Assembly: GCA_002722255.1 (NCBI GenBank)
Contig: PBLD01000001.1
Location: 397,401 to 461,400, forward strand
DNA from: Winogradskyella sp.
Lineage (GTDB): Bacteria; Bacteroidota; Bacteroidia; Flavobacteriales; Flavobacteriaceae
Direction: 5' to 3'
Length of the DNA: 64,000 bases
Program-made: the position numbers and the translations under genes
Shown here: one piece after another, positions 17,713-26,354 of the stretch
Numbering within the stretch: position 1 is the stretch's first letter
Layout: each line of letters opens with the position of its first letter
Notes under the pieces: generated by a model
Databases searched by the model: none
Seen by the model: only the letters and a program-made list of their open reading frames with translations
What the model was told of the DNA's origin: nothing

Positions 17713-18222
17713 ATGCAATCAAGAACCGCATTTCAGTCTAAAACTGTTGTAACAGACCTTGTTCTTCCAAGTGAAACTAACCCATTAAACAATCTTTTTG
17801 GTGGTGAACTACTGGCTCGTATGGATAGAGCAGCCAGTATTGCTGCAAGACGACACTCGAGACGTATTGTTGTAACGGCTTCGGTAAATCACGTAGCATT
17901 CAACAGATCAGTACCTTTAGGAAGTGTTGTTACTATAGAAGCTAAAGTGTCTCGTGCTTTTACATCTTCTATGGAAGTCTACATGGATGTTTGGATAGAG
18001 GACAGAGAATCTGGCGAGAGCATAAAAGCCAATGAAGCCATCTATACCTTTGTTGCTGTAGATGAAACTGGACGACCAGTAAAGATTCCTGAATTAGTAC
18101 CAGAAACAGATCTTGAAAAACAACGTTTTGATGCTGCATTAAGACGTAAACAATTAAGTCTTGTTTTAGCTGGTAAAATGAAGCCTGCGGATGCTACTGA
18201 ATTAAAGGCGCTTTTTGAGTAG
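17713..18222 (+). CDS. Acyl-CoA thioesterase, hotdog fold
   Basis: A 169-residue single hotdog-domain thioesterase of the YciA/BACH type, which hydrolyses fatty acyl-CoA to free acid and CoA in the cytoplasm. The N-terminal segment LPSETNPLNNLFGGELLARMD carries the conserved N/G/G residues and the catalytic Asp of this family. SVNHVAFNRSVPLG and MEVYMDVWIED form the central sheet. The C-terminal helix region after residue 125 is longer than in YciA. The gene is preceded by its own predicted promoter. Acyl chain preference is unknown. Confidence 0.85.
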   Translation: MQSRTAFQSKTVVTDLVLPSETNPLNNLFGGELLARMDRAASIAARRHSRRIVVTASVNHVAFNRSVPLGSVVTIEAKVSRAFTSSMEVYMDVWIEDRESGESIKANEAIYTFVAVDETGRPVKIPELVPETDLEKQRFDAALRRKQLSLVLAGKMKPADATELKALFE

Positions 18223-18224
18223 TA

Positions 18225-18299
18225 GATTCTGAATCAAGTTCAGAATGACAAAATTGATTTAAAATGTATAATTGCTATGCTGAATTCATTTCAGCATCT
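18225..18299. repeat. Family B palindrome pair
   Basis: First hairpin: ATTCTGAA (18226-18233), loop TCAAG, TTCAGAAT (18239-18246), followed by GACA. Second hairpin: ATGCTGAA (18277-18284), loop TTCAT, TTCAGCAT (18290-18297), in opposite orientation. It occupies the gap between the thioesterase and the small lipoprotein. Confidence 0.8.
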
Positions 18300-18361
18300 T
18301 AGTTTCCATCCTATTAAACCTTTTCTAAAACAAATAGTCTTATCATCAACCAAATGTATTA

Positions 18362-18580
18362 ATGATGAGATATTTAGTTTACACCTTAGTTTTAGTATTT
18401 GCTTTAAATTTTAACTCGTGCGCAAGACGTGTTGTTGTAGCACAACCAGCATCAGTAACAGTAGTTAAGAAACTACCTAGACAATATAAAGTGGTTAGAG
18501 TAAAAGGAAAGCGCTATTACTTCTTTAATGGAAGACATTATAGAAAAACAAGAAATGGCTATGTCGTTGTAAAATTTTAA
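18362..18580 (+). CDS. Small basic putative lipoprotein
   Basis: A 72-residue protein with a signal peptide and a lipobox ending in NSC (about residue 20). The mature part is short, basic and tyrosine-rich (KRYYFFNGRHYRKTRNGYVV), resembling the short repeats of DUF6515-like surface proteins. Two adjacent ATGs (18362 and 18365) could both serve. Its 3' end overlaps the convergent EnvC-like gene by 4 bp. Function unknown. Confidence 0.6.
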   Translation: MMRYLVYTLVLVFALNFNSCARRVVVAQPASVTVVKKLPRQYKVVRVKGKRYYFFNGRHYRKTRNGYVVVKF

Positions 18581-19797
18581 TTCTTAGCTAACCAATATTC
18601 AGGATTAAGCTTTTGGTTGTTTTTAAACAGCCTAAAATCCAGTAGACTCTCTCCTGTTACTTTACTGGTAAACACCTTGCCTATTACCTGTCCTGTAGAA
18701 ATTTTATCTCCTGGTTTTACATAAACTTTTGAAAGGTTGTAATAGATGGTAACATAATTACCATGACGCACCATAATACCTGGATTAGCATTCTTTACTA
18801 TTATAATTTTTGAAACCTCACCATTAAACACTGCCTTTACATCAGCATCAGTTGTGGTAGCTATTTTAACACCAGAATTATTTACCTCAACGGTATTATC
18901 GGTTAGAGATCTTGTTTTGCCAAATTTACCTTTAATTATACCTCTTTCAACAGGCCAACCTAACCTACCTTTATTGGCTTCAAAATTAGATGCTAACTTC
19001 TTGGCTTCAGGTGTTAAAACAAACTTTCCTGTAGATGTTTTTTTACCGGCTTTTTCATTAGATGCAGCAATAGCTTCACGAATCAATCTATTAATTTCTT
19101 CATCTAATCGGTCTGCTTCTTGTCTCTTTTTCTTAATCTGAGCCGTATACTTACTCAGGTCAGCTTTAATAGAAGCCATTAACTCTTCCCGCTCTTTAAG
19201 TTCGTTTTCGAGCTCTCGTTTAGCAATTCTGTTTTCTTTAATTAACTTATCCTTATCTGCCTTTTGTCTAGACAACTGAAGGTTCAATTCTTGGAGTTCT
19301 TTTGTCTTCTTTTTTATGTTTTCCCCTTGTTCTTTTTGGTAATTAGCATATTGCCTAATGTATTGTAATCGCTTGTAGGCTTGCTTAAAATTACTAGAAG
19401 ACAGCAAAAACATCACCTTACTTTGCTCCGATTTACTTTTATAAGACTTTACGATCATAGCTGCATAATCGTCTTTTAGTTCTTTTAATTGAGCTCTTAA
19501 ACTTGTTATTTCTTGTTGATTTACACTAATTTCTCTAGTAAGCAAGTTAGCCTGTTCATTAGTTATCCTAATTAGGTTTTGTCTGCGTTGCACCTTGTAA
19601 TTAAGGTCTTCTATAAGTGTAATTTCAGATTTTTCCTCTTTCTTTTTGCCTAAAACAAAAGCTTGAAATTGCTTTATTTCTTTAAGTATTTGCTGACGTT
19701 GTGCTTCAAGCTTTTTCTGTTTATCGCTTTGTGCAATTAAAGACATTGAGGATAATAAACATCCTAAAAAGAATACTATGTAAAAACGTTTATTCAT
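18577..19797 (-). CDS. EnvC-like murein hydrolase activator (degenerate M23)
   Basis: A 406-residue periplasmic protein with an N-terminal signal peptide (about 1-22), a long coiled coil (about 25-235) and a C-terminal LytM/M23 domain (about 285-406). This is the EnvC layout, in which the coiled coil docks to FtsEX and the LytM domain activates amidases. The zinc ligands of active M23 enzymes appear lost: the first HxxxD site reads NNSGVKI and the final HxH site reads LDFRL. It is therefore probably an activator rather than an enzyme. It ends the operon after the DUF4292 gene (5-bp gap). Confidence 0.85.
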   Translation of the reverse strand: MNKRFYIVFFLGCLLSSMSLIAQSDKQKKLEAQRQQILKEIKQFQAFVLGKKKEEKSEITLIEDLNYKVQRRQNLIRITNEQANLLTREISVNQQEITSLRAQLKELKDDYAAMIVKSYKSKSEQSKVMFLLSSSNFKQAYKRLQYIRQYANYQKEQGENIKKKTKELQELNLQLSRQKADKDKLIKENRIAKRELENELKEREELMASIKADLSKYTAQIKKKRQEADRLDEEINRLIREAIAASNEKAGKKTSTGKFVLTPEAKKLASNFEANKGRLGWPVERGIIKGKFGKTRSLTDNTVEVNNSGVKIATTTDADVKAVFNGEVSKIIIVKNANPGIMVRHGNYVTIYYNLSKVYVKPGDKISTGQVIGKVFTSKVTGESLLDFRLFKNNQKLNPEYWLAKN

Positions 19798-19802
19798 TTA
19801 TT

Positions 19803-20600
19803 CTACTTAATAACTATTTCTTTATATCCTGTAGGTATGTTAAAAGGAAATCTAACGTCTTCATTTAGTTTCAGAGATTTAAATTCCATGGTAATTTTAA
19901 CCTCGTCATAATCTTCTACCGCAATTATTCTTATATCTTTTGGGAGCACTTCTTTATTCACTTCTTGATACGATTTATAATCTACCTGAAGAACACGCTT
20001 TTTTAATTGCTGAAACAATTGCAAACTATCCATTTTAAAATGTGATGGATTGATTAAATAAAACAACTCTAACAATGCATTTTGGTCTTTAGGTTGTAGC
20101 ACATAAGAGTTCTCGTTTACAGAAACCTTGTGTGGTTCCTCCTTTAAATCAAAAATAGCTTGACCTAACAATATATTCTGTACTTTGTTGAAATCTAAAT
20201 CTACACCCACAAAATCACTCAACAATTTATAATCTCCATCAAAGTACTCATTATCGAGTTTGTTGTAAAAGCGCACTTTTTCTGGAGTAATCATCATACG
20301 AGCTAAGCCAAGCTTAGCACTTAACCAAATCACTTTATCTTTTTCTATTCTAAGGTTAAACGTTGAGCCTTGTTCTTTTTGGTTTTGTGTAATATCAATT
20401 TTAACCTTCCCTTGAAGCGTCTTAAAATCTGCATCGCTTTTTTGATGTTGTTTTATTACTTGCTTAGCCGAAAGCTTATCACTTGCTTCACCTGAAGCCA
20501 CAATGCTTTTGGTAGACTTACAGTTTGTAACAAAAAAAAGCATTGCTAAAGCAAGTACGATTTTGAATGTATATCGATTAATATAATTTGTTCTTTCCAT
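19803..20600 (-). CDS. DUF4292 putative outer-membrane lipoprotein
   Basis: A 265-residue protein with a signal peptide and a lipobox at TNCKS (Cys about residue 27), followed by a DUF4292 domain whose beta-sheet layout recalls LolA/LolB lipoprotein carriers (FKTLQGKVKID, KVIWLSAKLGLARMMITPEKV). I infer an envelope role, perhaps in lipoprotein or lipid trafficking, but this is not established. It sits between the TPR gene and the EnvC-like gene, a conserved flavobacterial order. A family A palindrome lies 11 bp before its start. Confidence 0.8.
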   Translation of the reverse strand: MERTNYINRYTFKIVLALAMLFFVTNCKSTKSIVASGEASDKLSAKQVIKQHQKSDADFKTLQGKVKIDITQNQKEQGSTFNLRIEKDKVIWLSAKLGLARMMITPEKVRFYNKLDNEYFDGDYKLLSDFVGVDLDFNKVQNILLGQAIFDLKEEPHKVSVNENSYVLQPKDQNALLELFYLINPSHFKMDSLQLFQQLKKRVLQVDYKSYQEVNKEVLPKDIRIIAVEDYDEVKITMEFKSLKLNEDVRFPFNIPTGYKEIVIK

Positions 20601-20611
20601 TTTTCAATTAG

Positions 20612-20631
20612 ATTCCTGCTTTCGCAGGAAT
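20612..20631. repeat. Family A palindrome, copy 2
   Basis: ATTCCTGC (20612-20619), loop TTTC, GCAGGAAT (20624-20631): a perfect 8-bp stem. It lies between the TPR and DUF4292 genes, one base from the TPR stop codon. Confidence 0.9.
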
Positions 20632-20632
20632 G

Positions 20633-21994
20633 TTATTGTTGCGTTTTTAAGTCTCTTGCTTTTTTAGCAAACGCTTCAGACTTACTTATATTATTAAGGC
20701 CTTTGTGAGCTATGCTTAATTCTGTATAAAAATCAGATTCCATTTTTGGGTTTTCTATTAAGAAATCTAATCCCATTTCTAAGTTATCAATCGCGTCTTT
20801 AAAATTGCCTTGTTTATTGTTTGCTACTGCATTTACTAGATATAAAATAGGTTGTGCAGGATACAACTCCAATGCTTCTTTACTACCCTTAATCACTGCG
20901 TTATAATCTTGAAGATCTATTTGTAACAACAACACATCTTTTATGAGTTTAAAATCATTTGGGTCTTGCTTAAGCGCTTCTTTAAAGTTTTCTAATGCTT
21001 TTACCTTATCGCCTGATTTTAAATAGTACTGTCCTAAGTCGTTATGAGTTTGCGCATCTTTATTATCATCTATCAACGCTGTGATCTCAACTAAATCTGC
21101 TTCGTACTCTGGATTTTTACCAACAAACCCAACAAAATCTTTTAATACTTTAGCCTTAGCATCTGCATTAATTTCTGGACTTGTTAGAGCTATTTTTACA
21201 GAGTTGATGGCATCTTCTACTTTACCGTCTTGTAAATAGAATTTGTACAATGCCAAATGCACAAACTTTGAGTCTGGCTTAATCTTTAAGAGATTCTGTG
21301 CGGCCTTGTAGGCCTTCTTTCTATCACCAGATTGGCTGTATCTGTAGATGAGTTTAAGATGATTTTCTTCGTTGTTTGGATTACTAGCCACACGTTCTTC
21401 TAAATTTTCAATTCGGTCGTCTGCATTACCTGTAATATTGTAAATTTCATTACGCATGGCATCTCTGGCTTCGCTAACACCCAATTCCTCATCTAACTCA
21501 TCTAAAAGGTTCAACGCTTGTCTGTAACGCTTCTCTCTAATGTATAGACTTGCTAAATCTTCTTTATAATCTGGGTGATATTTCACCAACTGTTTTATGG
21601 TCTTAATCGCATTATCTATGTCATCTTGCTGAAAATACACATCGTACAACTCATCTAAAAACCACTCGTTATCTGGTTGCATACTAATGGCTTTTTTAAG
21701 GTTGTCCTCAGCAGCACCAAAGTTTTTGAGTTTGTTGTAGTTTTTACCAAGCTCAAAATAAATGACAGGCTTTTTAGAATCTAGATTAAGGCATTTATGA
21801 AGCGCTTCAACAGCTCTTTCATAATTTTCGATGCCCTTTTGTTTTAAGGCTTCAAAAAAGTGTTCTTGAAATTCGTCTTCAACATTGCCTAAATCATCAT
21901 CTGGTCGTTTGTTGAAATCGACTTGGGCCATAGCAAAGCTTGGTACTAAAAATAGTACCAGTAGAAGTTTTGTTATGTGTTGTTTTAATTTCAT
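20633..21994 (-). CDS. TPR-repeat protein
   Basis: A 453-residue exported protein with an N-terminal signal peptide (about 1-23, cleavage after SFAMA) and about nine or ten tetratricopeptide repeats filling the rest. Typical repeat pieces are PVIYFELGKNYNKLKNFGAAE and THNDLGQYYLKSGDKVKALE. TPR arrays serve as protein docking scaffolds. It is upstream of the DUF4292 and EnvC-like genes in a probable envelope operon. The partner is unknown. Confidence 0.85.
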   Translation of the reverse strand: MKLKQHITKLLLVLFLVPSFAMAQVDFNKRPDDDLGNVEDEFQEHFFEALKQKGIENYERAVEALHKCLNLDSKKPVIYFELGKNYNKLKNFGAAEDNLKKAISMQPDNEWFLDELYDVYFQQDDIDNAIKTIKQLVKYHPDYKEDLASLYIREKRYRQALNLLDELDEELGVSEARDAMRNEIYNITGNADDRIENLEERVASNPNNEENHLKLIYRYSQSGDRKKAYKAAQNLLKIKPDSKFVHLALYKFYLQDGKVEDAINSVKIALTSPEINADAKAKVLKDFVGFVGKNPEYEADLVEITALIDDNKDAQTHNDLGQYYLKSGDKVKALENFKEALKQDPNDFKLIKDVLLLQIDLQDYNAVIKGSKEALELYPAQPILYLVNAVANNKQGNFKDAIDNLEMGLDFLIENPKMESDFYTELSIAHKGLNNISKSEAFAKKARDLKTQQ

Positions 21995-21999
21995 ATTTA

Positions 22000-22027
22000 G
22001 ATTCTTCGCTAACGCTCAGGATGATAG
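22000..22027. repeat. Degenerate family B repeat
   Basis: GATTCTTCGC, a short spacer and GCTCAGGATGATA: the ends match family B (GATTC at the left, AGGATGAxA at the right), but the arms no longer pair fully. It lies six bases upstream of the TPR gene start. Confidence 0.45.
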
Positions 22028-22157
22028 ATTATTTTCAAAAGTTGTTCCAAACTTGTGTTTGGTTATGATTTTTCACTGTAACCGAAAGATAGCAAATTGC
22101 AATTAATTTTGATTAAGGATTTTAATCGCAATGAGTTATACAGACTGTTGCACATTG

Positions 22158-22775
22158 TCATTTTCTTTTCCATTTAACTCCACTCCAAACAATTCCTAAT
22201 GAAACTAAAATTAACGCAAGGTTTCCAACATTAATTTTTTCATCTGATAATGATTTATAAATAGTTCCAACCACAAATAGAGTTGATATAATTACCGCAA
22301 AGTAATATCCTTGTTTAGATTCGAAAAACGATTTTTTTCTTTCTATTTGTCCGTTATTATATTTCAAGAGTTTTGAATCAATATCCTGGCATAAATTCAC
22401 AAATTGCTCAGAATTGCAAAAATTATCATTTGAGCTTATTTGTAAAGTTTTTCCATTTTTAAACTTAAATTTTATTCCAGCTCCTTTCATCCAATGGATT
22501 TTATAATATTCTATATCTTTAAAATCAATATTTTTATTATCCCATTTCAATTGATTTGATTTTAACTCAAAGTCTGAAACTTTTACTATCAACTTCTTTT
22601 TTAAGATATAGAAATAAATTCCAGCAAGAACAAAAGCCAAAGTTCCTTTAAGTAAACCAAAACTCACTATTCTATTTAACACAAATACTATTGCAGAAAA
22701 GACAGCTACTGTTGAAACAAATAAGAAAAATAATTCAAATGGACTTGTATATTCAACATCTTCGTATTTCTTCAT
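22158..22775 (-). CDS. Hypothetical membrane protein
   Basis: A 205-residue protein of no recognised family. Two hydrophobic segments lie at about 14-35 and 40-58, a soluble beta-rich middle (about 60-145) resembles the PH-like domains seen between paired helices, and two more segments lie at about 150-168 and 178-198. It interrupts an otherwise conserved envelope operon and is flanked by a family A palindrome on its upstream side and by a 163-bp gap with short hairpins on its downstream side. Its codons are AT-rich. I suspect an acquired single-gene insert. Confidence 0.65.
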   Translation of the reverse strand: MKKYEDVEYTSPFELFFLFVSTVAVFSAIVFVLNRIVSFGLLKGTLAFVLAGIYFYILKKKLIVKVSDFELKSNQLKWDNKNIDFKDIEYYKIHWMKGAGIKFKFKNGKTLQISSNDNFCNSEQFVNLCQDIDSKLLKYNNGQIERKKSFFESKQGYYFAVIISTLFVVGTIYKSLSDEKINVGNLALILVSLGIVWSGVKWKRK

Positions 22776-22812
22776 TATTTTGTTTAATAATTGCCAGCTT
22801 TTAGAGATGAGA

Positions 22813-22830
22813 TTCCTGCTTTCGCAGGAA
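22813..22830. repeat. Family A palindrome, copy 3
   Basis: TTCCTGC (22813-22819), loop TTTC, GCAGGAA (22824-22830). It ends two bases from the stop codon of the nucleotidyltransferase gene. Confidence 0.9.
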
Positions 22831-22832
22831 CA

Positions 22833-23852
22833 CTACTCCATTACCGTATAATCTCCAATACTAATCTTAGTAAAATCGCCATTATATTTAACGTGGTTAC
22901 CAATCATAGCTTCGTCTAAATTAGCATTTTTAATAGTGGTCTGATTCTGTATTAAGCTATTTTTAACGGTTGAATTTTCAATAACGCAATCTTTACCTAT
23001 AGAAACATTAGGACCAACCGTAGCGTTCTTTAAAACCGTTCCTTTGGCGATGAAACAAGGCTCAATTACTTCTGAATTCTCTAAAACGACAGAATCGTCA
23101 ACTAATTGCTCTTCGCCATCTGCTTTTAAGAAGCCTAGCATCTTGGTATTGGTTTCTAGCGTTACGTTTTTATTTCCGCAATCCATCCACTCATCAACTG
23201 TACCTGTTTTGAAGACTTTACCATCTGCCATCATTCGCTTTATACCGTCGTTGATTTGGTATTCACCACCATTCATTACGTTTTCATCTAAAACCTCTTG
23301 AAGCTTCGCTTTTAAAACTGCAACATCTTTAAAGTAATAGATTCCGATTACGGCTTGGTCGCTCACAAAAGTTTCTGGTTTTTCTACAAGTTCAACGATT
23401 TCTTGATTGTCATTGAGTTTTACCACACCATAAGCCTCAGGATTATCTACTTGCTTAGTCCAAATCACACTGTCTGCGCTTGGGTCTAAATCGAACTCTG
23501 CTCTAATCAAGGTATCTGCATAAGCAATTACCGCAGGACCAGAAAGTGATGGTTTGGCACTCATAATAGCGTGACCAGTTCCTAACGGTTGATCTTGTCT
23601 GTAGATTGATGCTTTTGCCCCTAAATCTTCAGCCAACTCCGTTAAACTCTCAACAACATCATCTCCAAAAAATGCTGGGTCTCCGAGTACAAAAGCAACT
23701 TCTTCAATAGGTTGCTTCAACACTTTTGCAATATCTTTTACCAAACGATGTACGATGGGTTGACCTGCTACCGGAATTAATGGTTTTGGAACTGTTAAAC
23801 TATGTGGTCTAAGACGTGAGCCTCGACCTGCCATTGGTACTATTATTTTCAT
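22833..23852 (-). CDS. Sugar-phosphate nucleotidyltransferase
   Basis: A 339-residue nucleotidyltransferase that joins a sugar-1-phosphate to an NTP to form an NDP-sugar. The N-terminal signature MAGRGSRLRP, with VPKPLIPV just after it, is the nucleotide-binding loop. The C-terminal third has hexapeptide-like repeats (VLKNATVGPNVSIGKDCVIENSTV in shortened form), a left-handed beta-helix. RmlA-, GalU- and ManC-like substrates cannot be told apart by eye. It is part of the flippase-dut-nucleotidyltransferase-TPR series. Confidence 0.82.
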   Translation of the reverse strand: MKIIVPMAGRGSRLRPHSLTVPKPLIPVAGQPIVHRLVKDIAKVLKQPIEEVAFVLGDPAFFGDDVVESLTELAEDLGAKASIYRQDQPLGTGHAIMSAKPSLSGPAVIAYADTLIRAEFDLDPSADSVIWTKQVDNPEAYGVVKLNDNQEIVELVEKPETFVSDQAVIGIYYFKDVAVLKAKLQEVLDENVMNGGEYQINDGIKRMMADGKVFKTGTVDEWMDCGNKNVTLETNTKMLGFLKADGEEQLVDDSVVLENSEVIEPCFIAKGTVLKNATVGPNVSIGKDCVIENSTVKNSLIQNQTTIKNANLDEAMIGNHVKYNGDFTKISIGDYTVME

Positions 23853-23857
23853 ATTAC

Positions 23858-23875
23858 TGCCTGCGAAAGCAGGTA
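23858..23875. repeat. Family A palindrome, copy 4
   Basis: CCTGC (23860-23864), loop GAAA, GCAGG (23869-23873), extended by one G-T and one T-A pair. It lies six bases upstream of the nucleotidyltransferase ATG. Confidence 0.8.
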
Positions 23876-23895
23876 TCTTTTTTATATTAAACTTA

Positions 23896-23915
23896 ATTCC
23901 TACGAAAATAGGAAT
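23896..23915. repeat. Family A palindrome, copy 5 (mutated)
   Basis: ATTCCTA (23896-23902), then CGAAAA, then TAGGAAT (23909-23915). Compared with the other copies, one G-C pair has become A-T on both sides, so the stem is kept. It lies three bases past the GIY-YIG stop codon. Confidence 0.75.
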
Positions 23916-23918
23916 CTC

Positions 23919-24233
23919 TTATTCTCTTAGTTGATTGAAATTTAGATTCCAATTGGTACTCATATCTATCCAATTAGGATTCATTTCTTCTATCAATTCA
24001 ATTTTCCAATTTCTTTTCCATTTCTTGAATTGTCTTTCTCTCTTTTCGGCATCTATTCCGCTTTCAAACTCTTCAAAATAAACAAGCATAGTACAATTAT
24101 ACTTGGCTGTAAAAGATTTTGGATAAACTTTTAATTTATGCTCTTTTACTCTTTCTTCAATATTATCAGTAACTCCAATGTACAAAACTCCATTAGCTCT
24201 ATTGCTCATTATATACACATACCACAGTTTCAT
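23919..24233 (-). CDS. GIY-YIG nuclease family protein
   Basis: A 104-residue single-domain GIY-YIG (URI-type) protein. The two core strands are WYVYIMSN and GVLYIGVTDN, followed by the conserved Arg helix (IEERVKEHK) and a C-terminal basic helix rich in Lys, Arg and Trp. I chose ATG at 24233 rather than the TTG at 24239. The gene is bracketed by family A palindromes 3 bp beyond its stop and 7 bp before its start, and it interrupts the dut-nucleotidyltransferase order. The nuclease activity and target are not known; a link to palindrome movement is only inferred. Confidence 0.85.
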   Translation of the reverse strand: MKLWYVYIMSNRANGVLYIGVTDNIEERVKEHKLKVYPKSFTAKYNCTMLVYFEEFESGIDAEKRERQFKKWKRNWKIELIEEMNPNWIDMSTNWNLNFNQLRE

Positions 24234-24240
24234 ACTCAAG

Positions 24241-24258
24241 TACCTGCGAACGCAGGTA
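24241..24258. repeat. Family A palindrome, copy 6
   Basis: TACCTGC (24241-24247), loop GAAC, GCAGGTA (24252-24258). It lies immediately upstream of the GIY-YIG gene. Confidence 0.9.
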
Positions 24259-24362
24259 TCTCTTCTTTAAATTATACTTCCTTTCCTCATTTAATAAAAT
24301 CCATCTAGATTTGTTTATTATGATATAGGCACCTTCAATGTCCAATGCTTATTTATTATGAG

Positions 24363-24382
24363 ATTCCTGCGTTCGCAGGAAT
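24363..24382. repeat. Family A palindrome, copy 7
   Basis: ATTCCTGC (24363-24370), loop GTTC, GCAGGAAT (24375-24382). It directly abuts the dut stop codon. Confidence 0.9.
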
Positions 24383-24817
24383 TTATTTGGTGCCTGTACT
24401 TCCAAAACCACCTTCTCCTCTGTCAGTTTCAGAAAGTTCTTCGACTTCTATCCACTCTGCACGCTCATGCTTAGCAATTACCAATTGTGCTATTCGTTCT
24501 CCGTTTTGAATGGTAAATTCTTCGTTAGAAAGATTTACTAAAATCACTCCTATCTCACCTCTGTAATCTGCATCTACTGTTCCTGGTGCGTTGAGTACAG
24601 TGATTCCTTTTTTTGCTGCCAAGCCACTTCTTGGTCTTACTTGTGCTTCATAACCGATTGGTAATTCTATAAATAGGCCTGTGCCTACTATTGTTCTTTC
24701 TAATGGTTTAAGAACTCTATCTTCTGTAAGGTTGGCTCTTAAGTCCATACCTGCAGAAGCTATGGTTTCGTAATGTGGTAAATCGTGAATGGATTTATTT
24801 ATGATTTTAATTGTCAT
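24383..24817 (-). CDS. dut: dUTP diphosphatase
   Basis: Trimeric dUTPase that hydrolyses dUTP to dUMP and pyrophosphate, keeping uracil out of DNA and feeding dTMP synthesis. All five family motifs are visible: [39 protein letters not shown] and the C-terminal GEGGFGSTG. The 144-residue length is normal. Its start overlaps the stop of the upstream flippase gene by 4 bp (ATGA), so the two are coupled. Confidence 0.95.
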   Translation of the reverse strand: MTIKIINKSIHDLPHYETIASAGMDLRANLTEDRVLKPLERTIVGTGLFIELPIGYEAQVRPRSGLAAKKGITVLNAPGTVDADYRGEIGVILVNLSNEEFTIQNGERIAQLVIAKHERAEWIEVEELSETDRGEGGFGSTGTK

Positions 24818-26244
24818 CTTCTTCTTAATAATTGTTTGAGTTCTTTTCTTTCTAATAAAGCAATACCTGCAATAAAAATAAGCATTAAAGCAACGTTGAA
24901 AAAATAGTTGCCTCTTAGATGTTTAAAAGATATGTAACATAGCGCTACTGCAAATCCAATATAGCCTAAAATCCTTGACACTTGATAAGGTACTTTATAG
25001 TGTTTTTGCCCTAATACATAAGACATCATCATCATTATGGAATATGCTACTAATGTAGTCCATGCTGCTGCTGTAAAGCCATATTTTGGTAACAAGATTA
25101 CATTAAGCGCAATCGTAATAACAGCTCCTACAATTGAAAAATACATTCCAAACCGTGTTTTGTCTGTGAGCTTATACCAAATTGCCAGATTAAAATAGAT
25201 GCCTAAAAACAAATTAGCAAGCAACACAATTGGTACAATTTCTAAAGCAACCCAATATGCTTCGTCTCGCACAATTAAAGCTTTAAAAACATCTATAAAT
25301 CCAATGATGAATAACAACATTAATGTGCCACAAATAACGAAGTATTTCATAATTAATGCATAGGTGTTTTTGGCGTTTTTTTCTTTAGCGTGATTAAAGA
25401 AAAAGGGCTCTGCTCCTAGCCTAAAAGCTTGAATAAAAATAGTCATAAACACGGCTAGCTTATAACAGCCAGCATAGGCTCCATTAATGTCTTTTCCTAG
25501 TACATCTGGAATTAACCATTTGTCAAAATTCTCGTTAATGACATAGGCAAGACCTGCAATCATAATTGGTAAGCCATAATTCAGCATTTGTTTGAATATC
25601 GCTTTGTCAAAAACCCATTTCGTTTTTAAAAAATACGGCAACAACAACAGTATTGTAATTGCACTTGCAGCAAGGTTTGCAATGAAAATATACTTTACTA
25701 AATCGGTTTTGTCGTATCCTGAAAACTCAATATTGAACTTTGGAATTGCCCAAAGAAAAAAGAAATTAAGAACCACATACGTAAGTATGTTACTTAGTTT
25801 AATAAATGTGAATTTAATAGGCTTTCCTGTTGCTCTTAAATAAGCAAATGGCGCTACTACTAAGGTATCTAAAACCAACACTCCTATTAGATAATTAAAA
25901 TAGTCTAATCGGAGATTTACAAATTCTGCTAAAGGTTGATTAAAAATCATCACAACAGCAAAAACAAATAATGTAGAAACCAAAAGACTTATTAAGGTTG
26001 TAGAATAGACTTTGCTTTGTTCTTTTTGCTTGCTGAAAAACCTGAAGAATGCCGTTTCCATACCATAGGTAAGCAATACATTAAAAAATGCAGCATACAC
26101 ATAGAAATATGTATTGTCTGAATAGCTGGCAGTATCTAATGTGTCTGTGTGTAGCGGCACAAGTACAAAATTCATGAGTCTAGGCAACACCGTTGCTAAA
26201 CCATAAATTATGGTGTCTTTAAAAAAGGTTTTGAGTACGCTCAA
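24814..26244 (-). CDS. Polysaccharide flippase (MATE/Wzx-like)
   Basis: A 476-residue integral membrane protein with about 14 hydrophobic helices, of the oligosaccharide flippase superfamily that moves lipid-linked glycans across the inner membrane. The N-terminal [20 protein letters not shown] segment and a polar stretch near [11 protein letters not shown] are typical. It heads the operon that contains dut, the nucleotidyltransferase and the envelope genes. The glycan carried is unknown. It is a second flippase in the window beside the one at 56560-57840. Confidence 0.85.
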   Translation of the reverse strand: MSVLKTFFKDTIIYGLATVLPRLMNFVLVPLHTDTLDTASYSDNTYFYVYAAFFNVLLTYGMETAFFRFFSKQKEQSKVYSTTLISLLVSTLFVFAVVMIFNQPLAEFVNLRLDYFNYLIGVLVLDTLVVAPFAYLRATGKPIKFTFIKLSNILTYVVLNFFFLWAIPKFNIEFSGYDKTDLVKYIFIANLAASAITILLLLPYFLKTKWVFDKAIFKQMLNYGLPIMIAGLAYVINENFDKWLIPDVLGKDINGAYAGCYKLAVFMTIFIQAFRLGAEPFFFNHAKEKNAKNTYALIMKYFVICGTLMLLFIIGFIDVFKALIVRDEAYWVALEIVPIVLLANLFLGIYFNLAIWYKLTDKTRFGMYFSIVGAVITIALNVILLPKYGFTAAAWTTLVAYSIMMMMSYVLGQKHYKVPYQVSRILGYIGFAVALCYISFKHLRGNYFFNVALMLIFIAGIALLERKELKQLLRRR

Positions 26245-26266
26245 TTGCTTAATAATGAAATCGCTT

Positions 26267-26274
26267 CAAAAATA
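26267..26274 (-). promoter_or_regulatory. Predicted -7 element of the flippase-dut operon
   Basis: On the minus strand this reads TATTTTTG, a full TAnnTTTG match, 22 bp before the flippase ATG. A CTG near the expected -33 position (26294-26296) is one base off TTG. Confidence 0.45.
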
Positions 26275-26303
26275 TTAAATATAAATGGGTCTACAGTTAG
26301 ATA

Positions 26304-26333
26304 AACAAAAAAGCCTCACTAAAAAGTAAGGCT
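26304..26333 (-). terminator. Rho-independent terminator of the 26355-26888 gene
   Basis: On the minus strand a 9-bp stem with one mismatch (plus-strand arms AGCCTCACT at 26312-26320 and AGTAAGGCT at 26325-26333), a 4-nt loop and a T-run. Confidence 0.75.
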
Positions 26334-26354
26334 CTGGTATTGATTATGATAATT

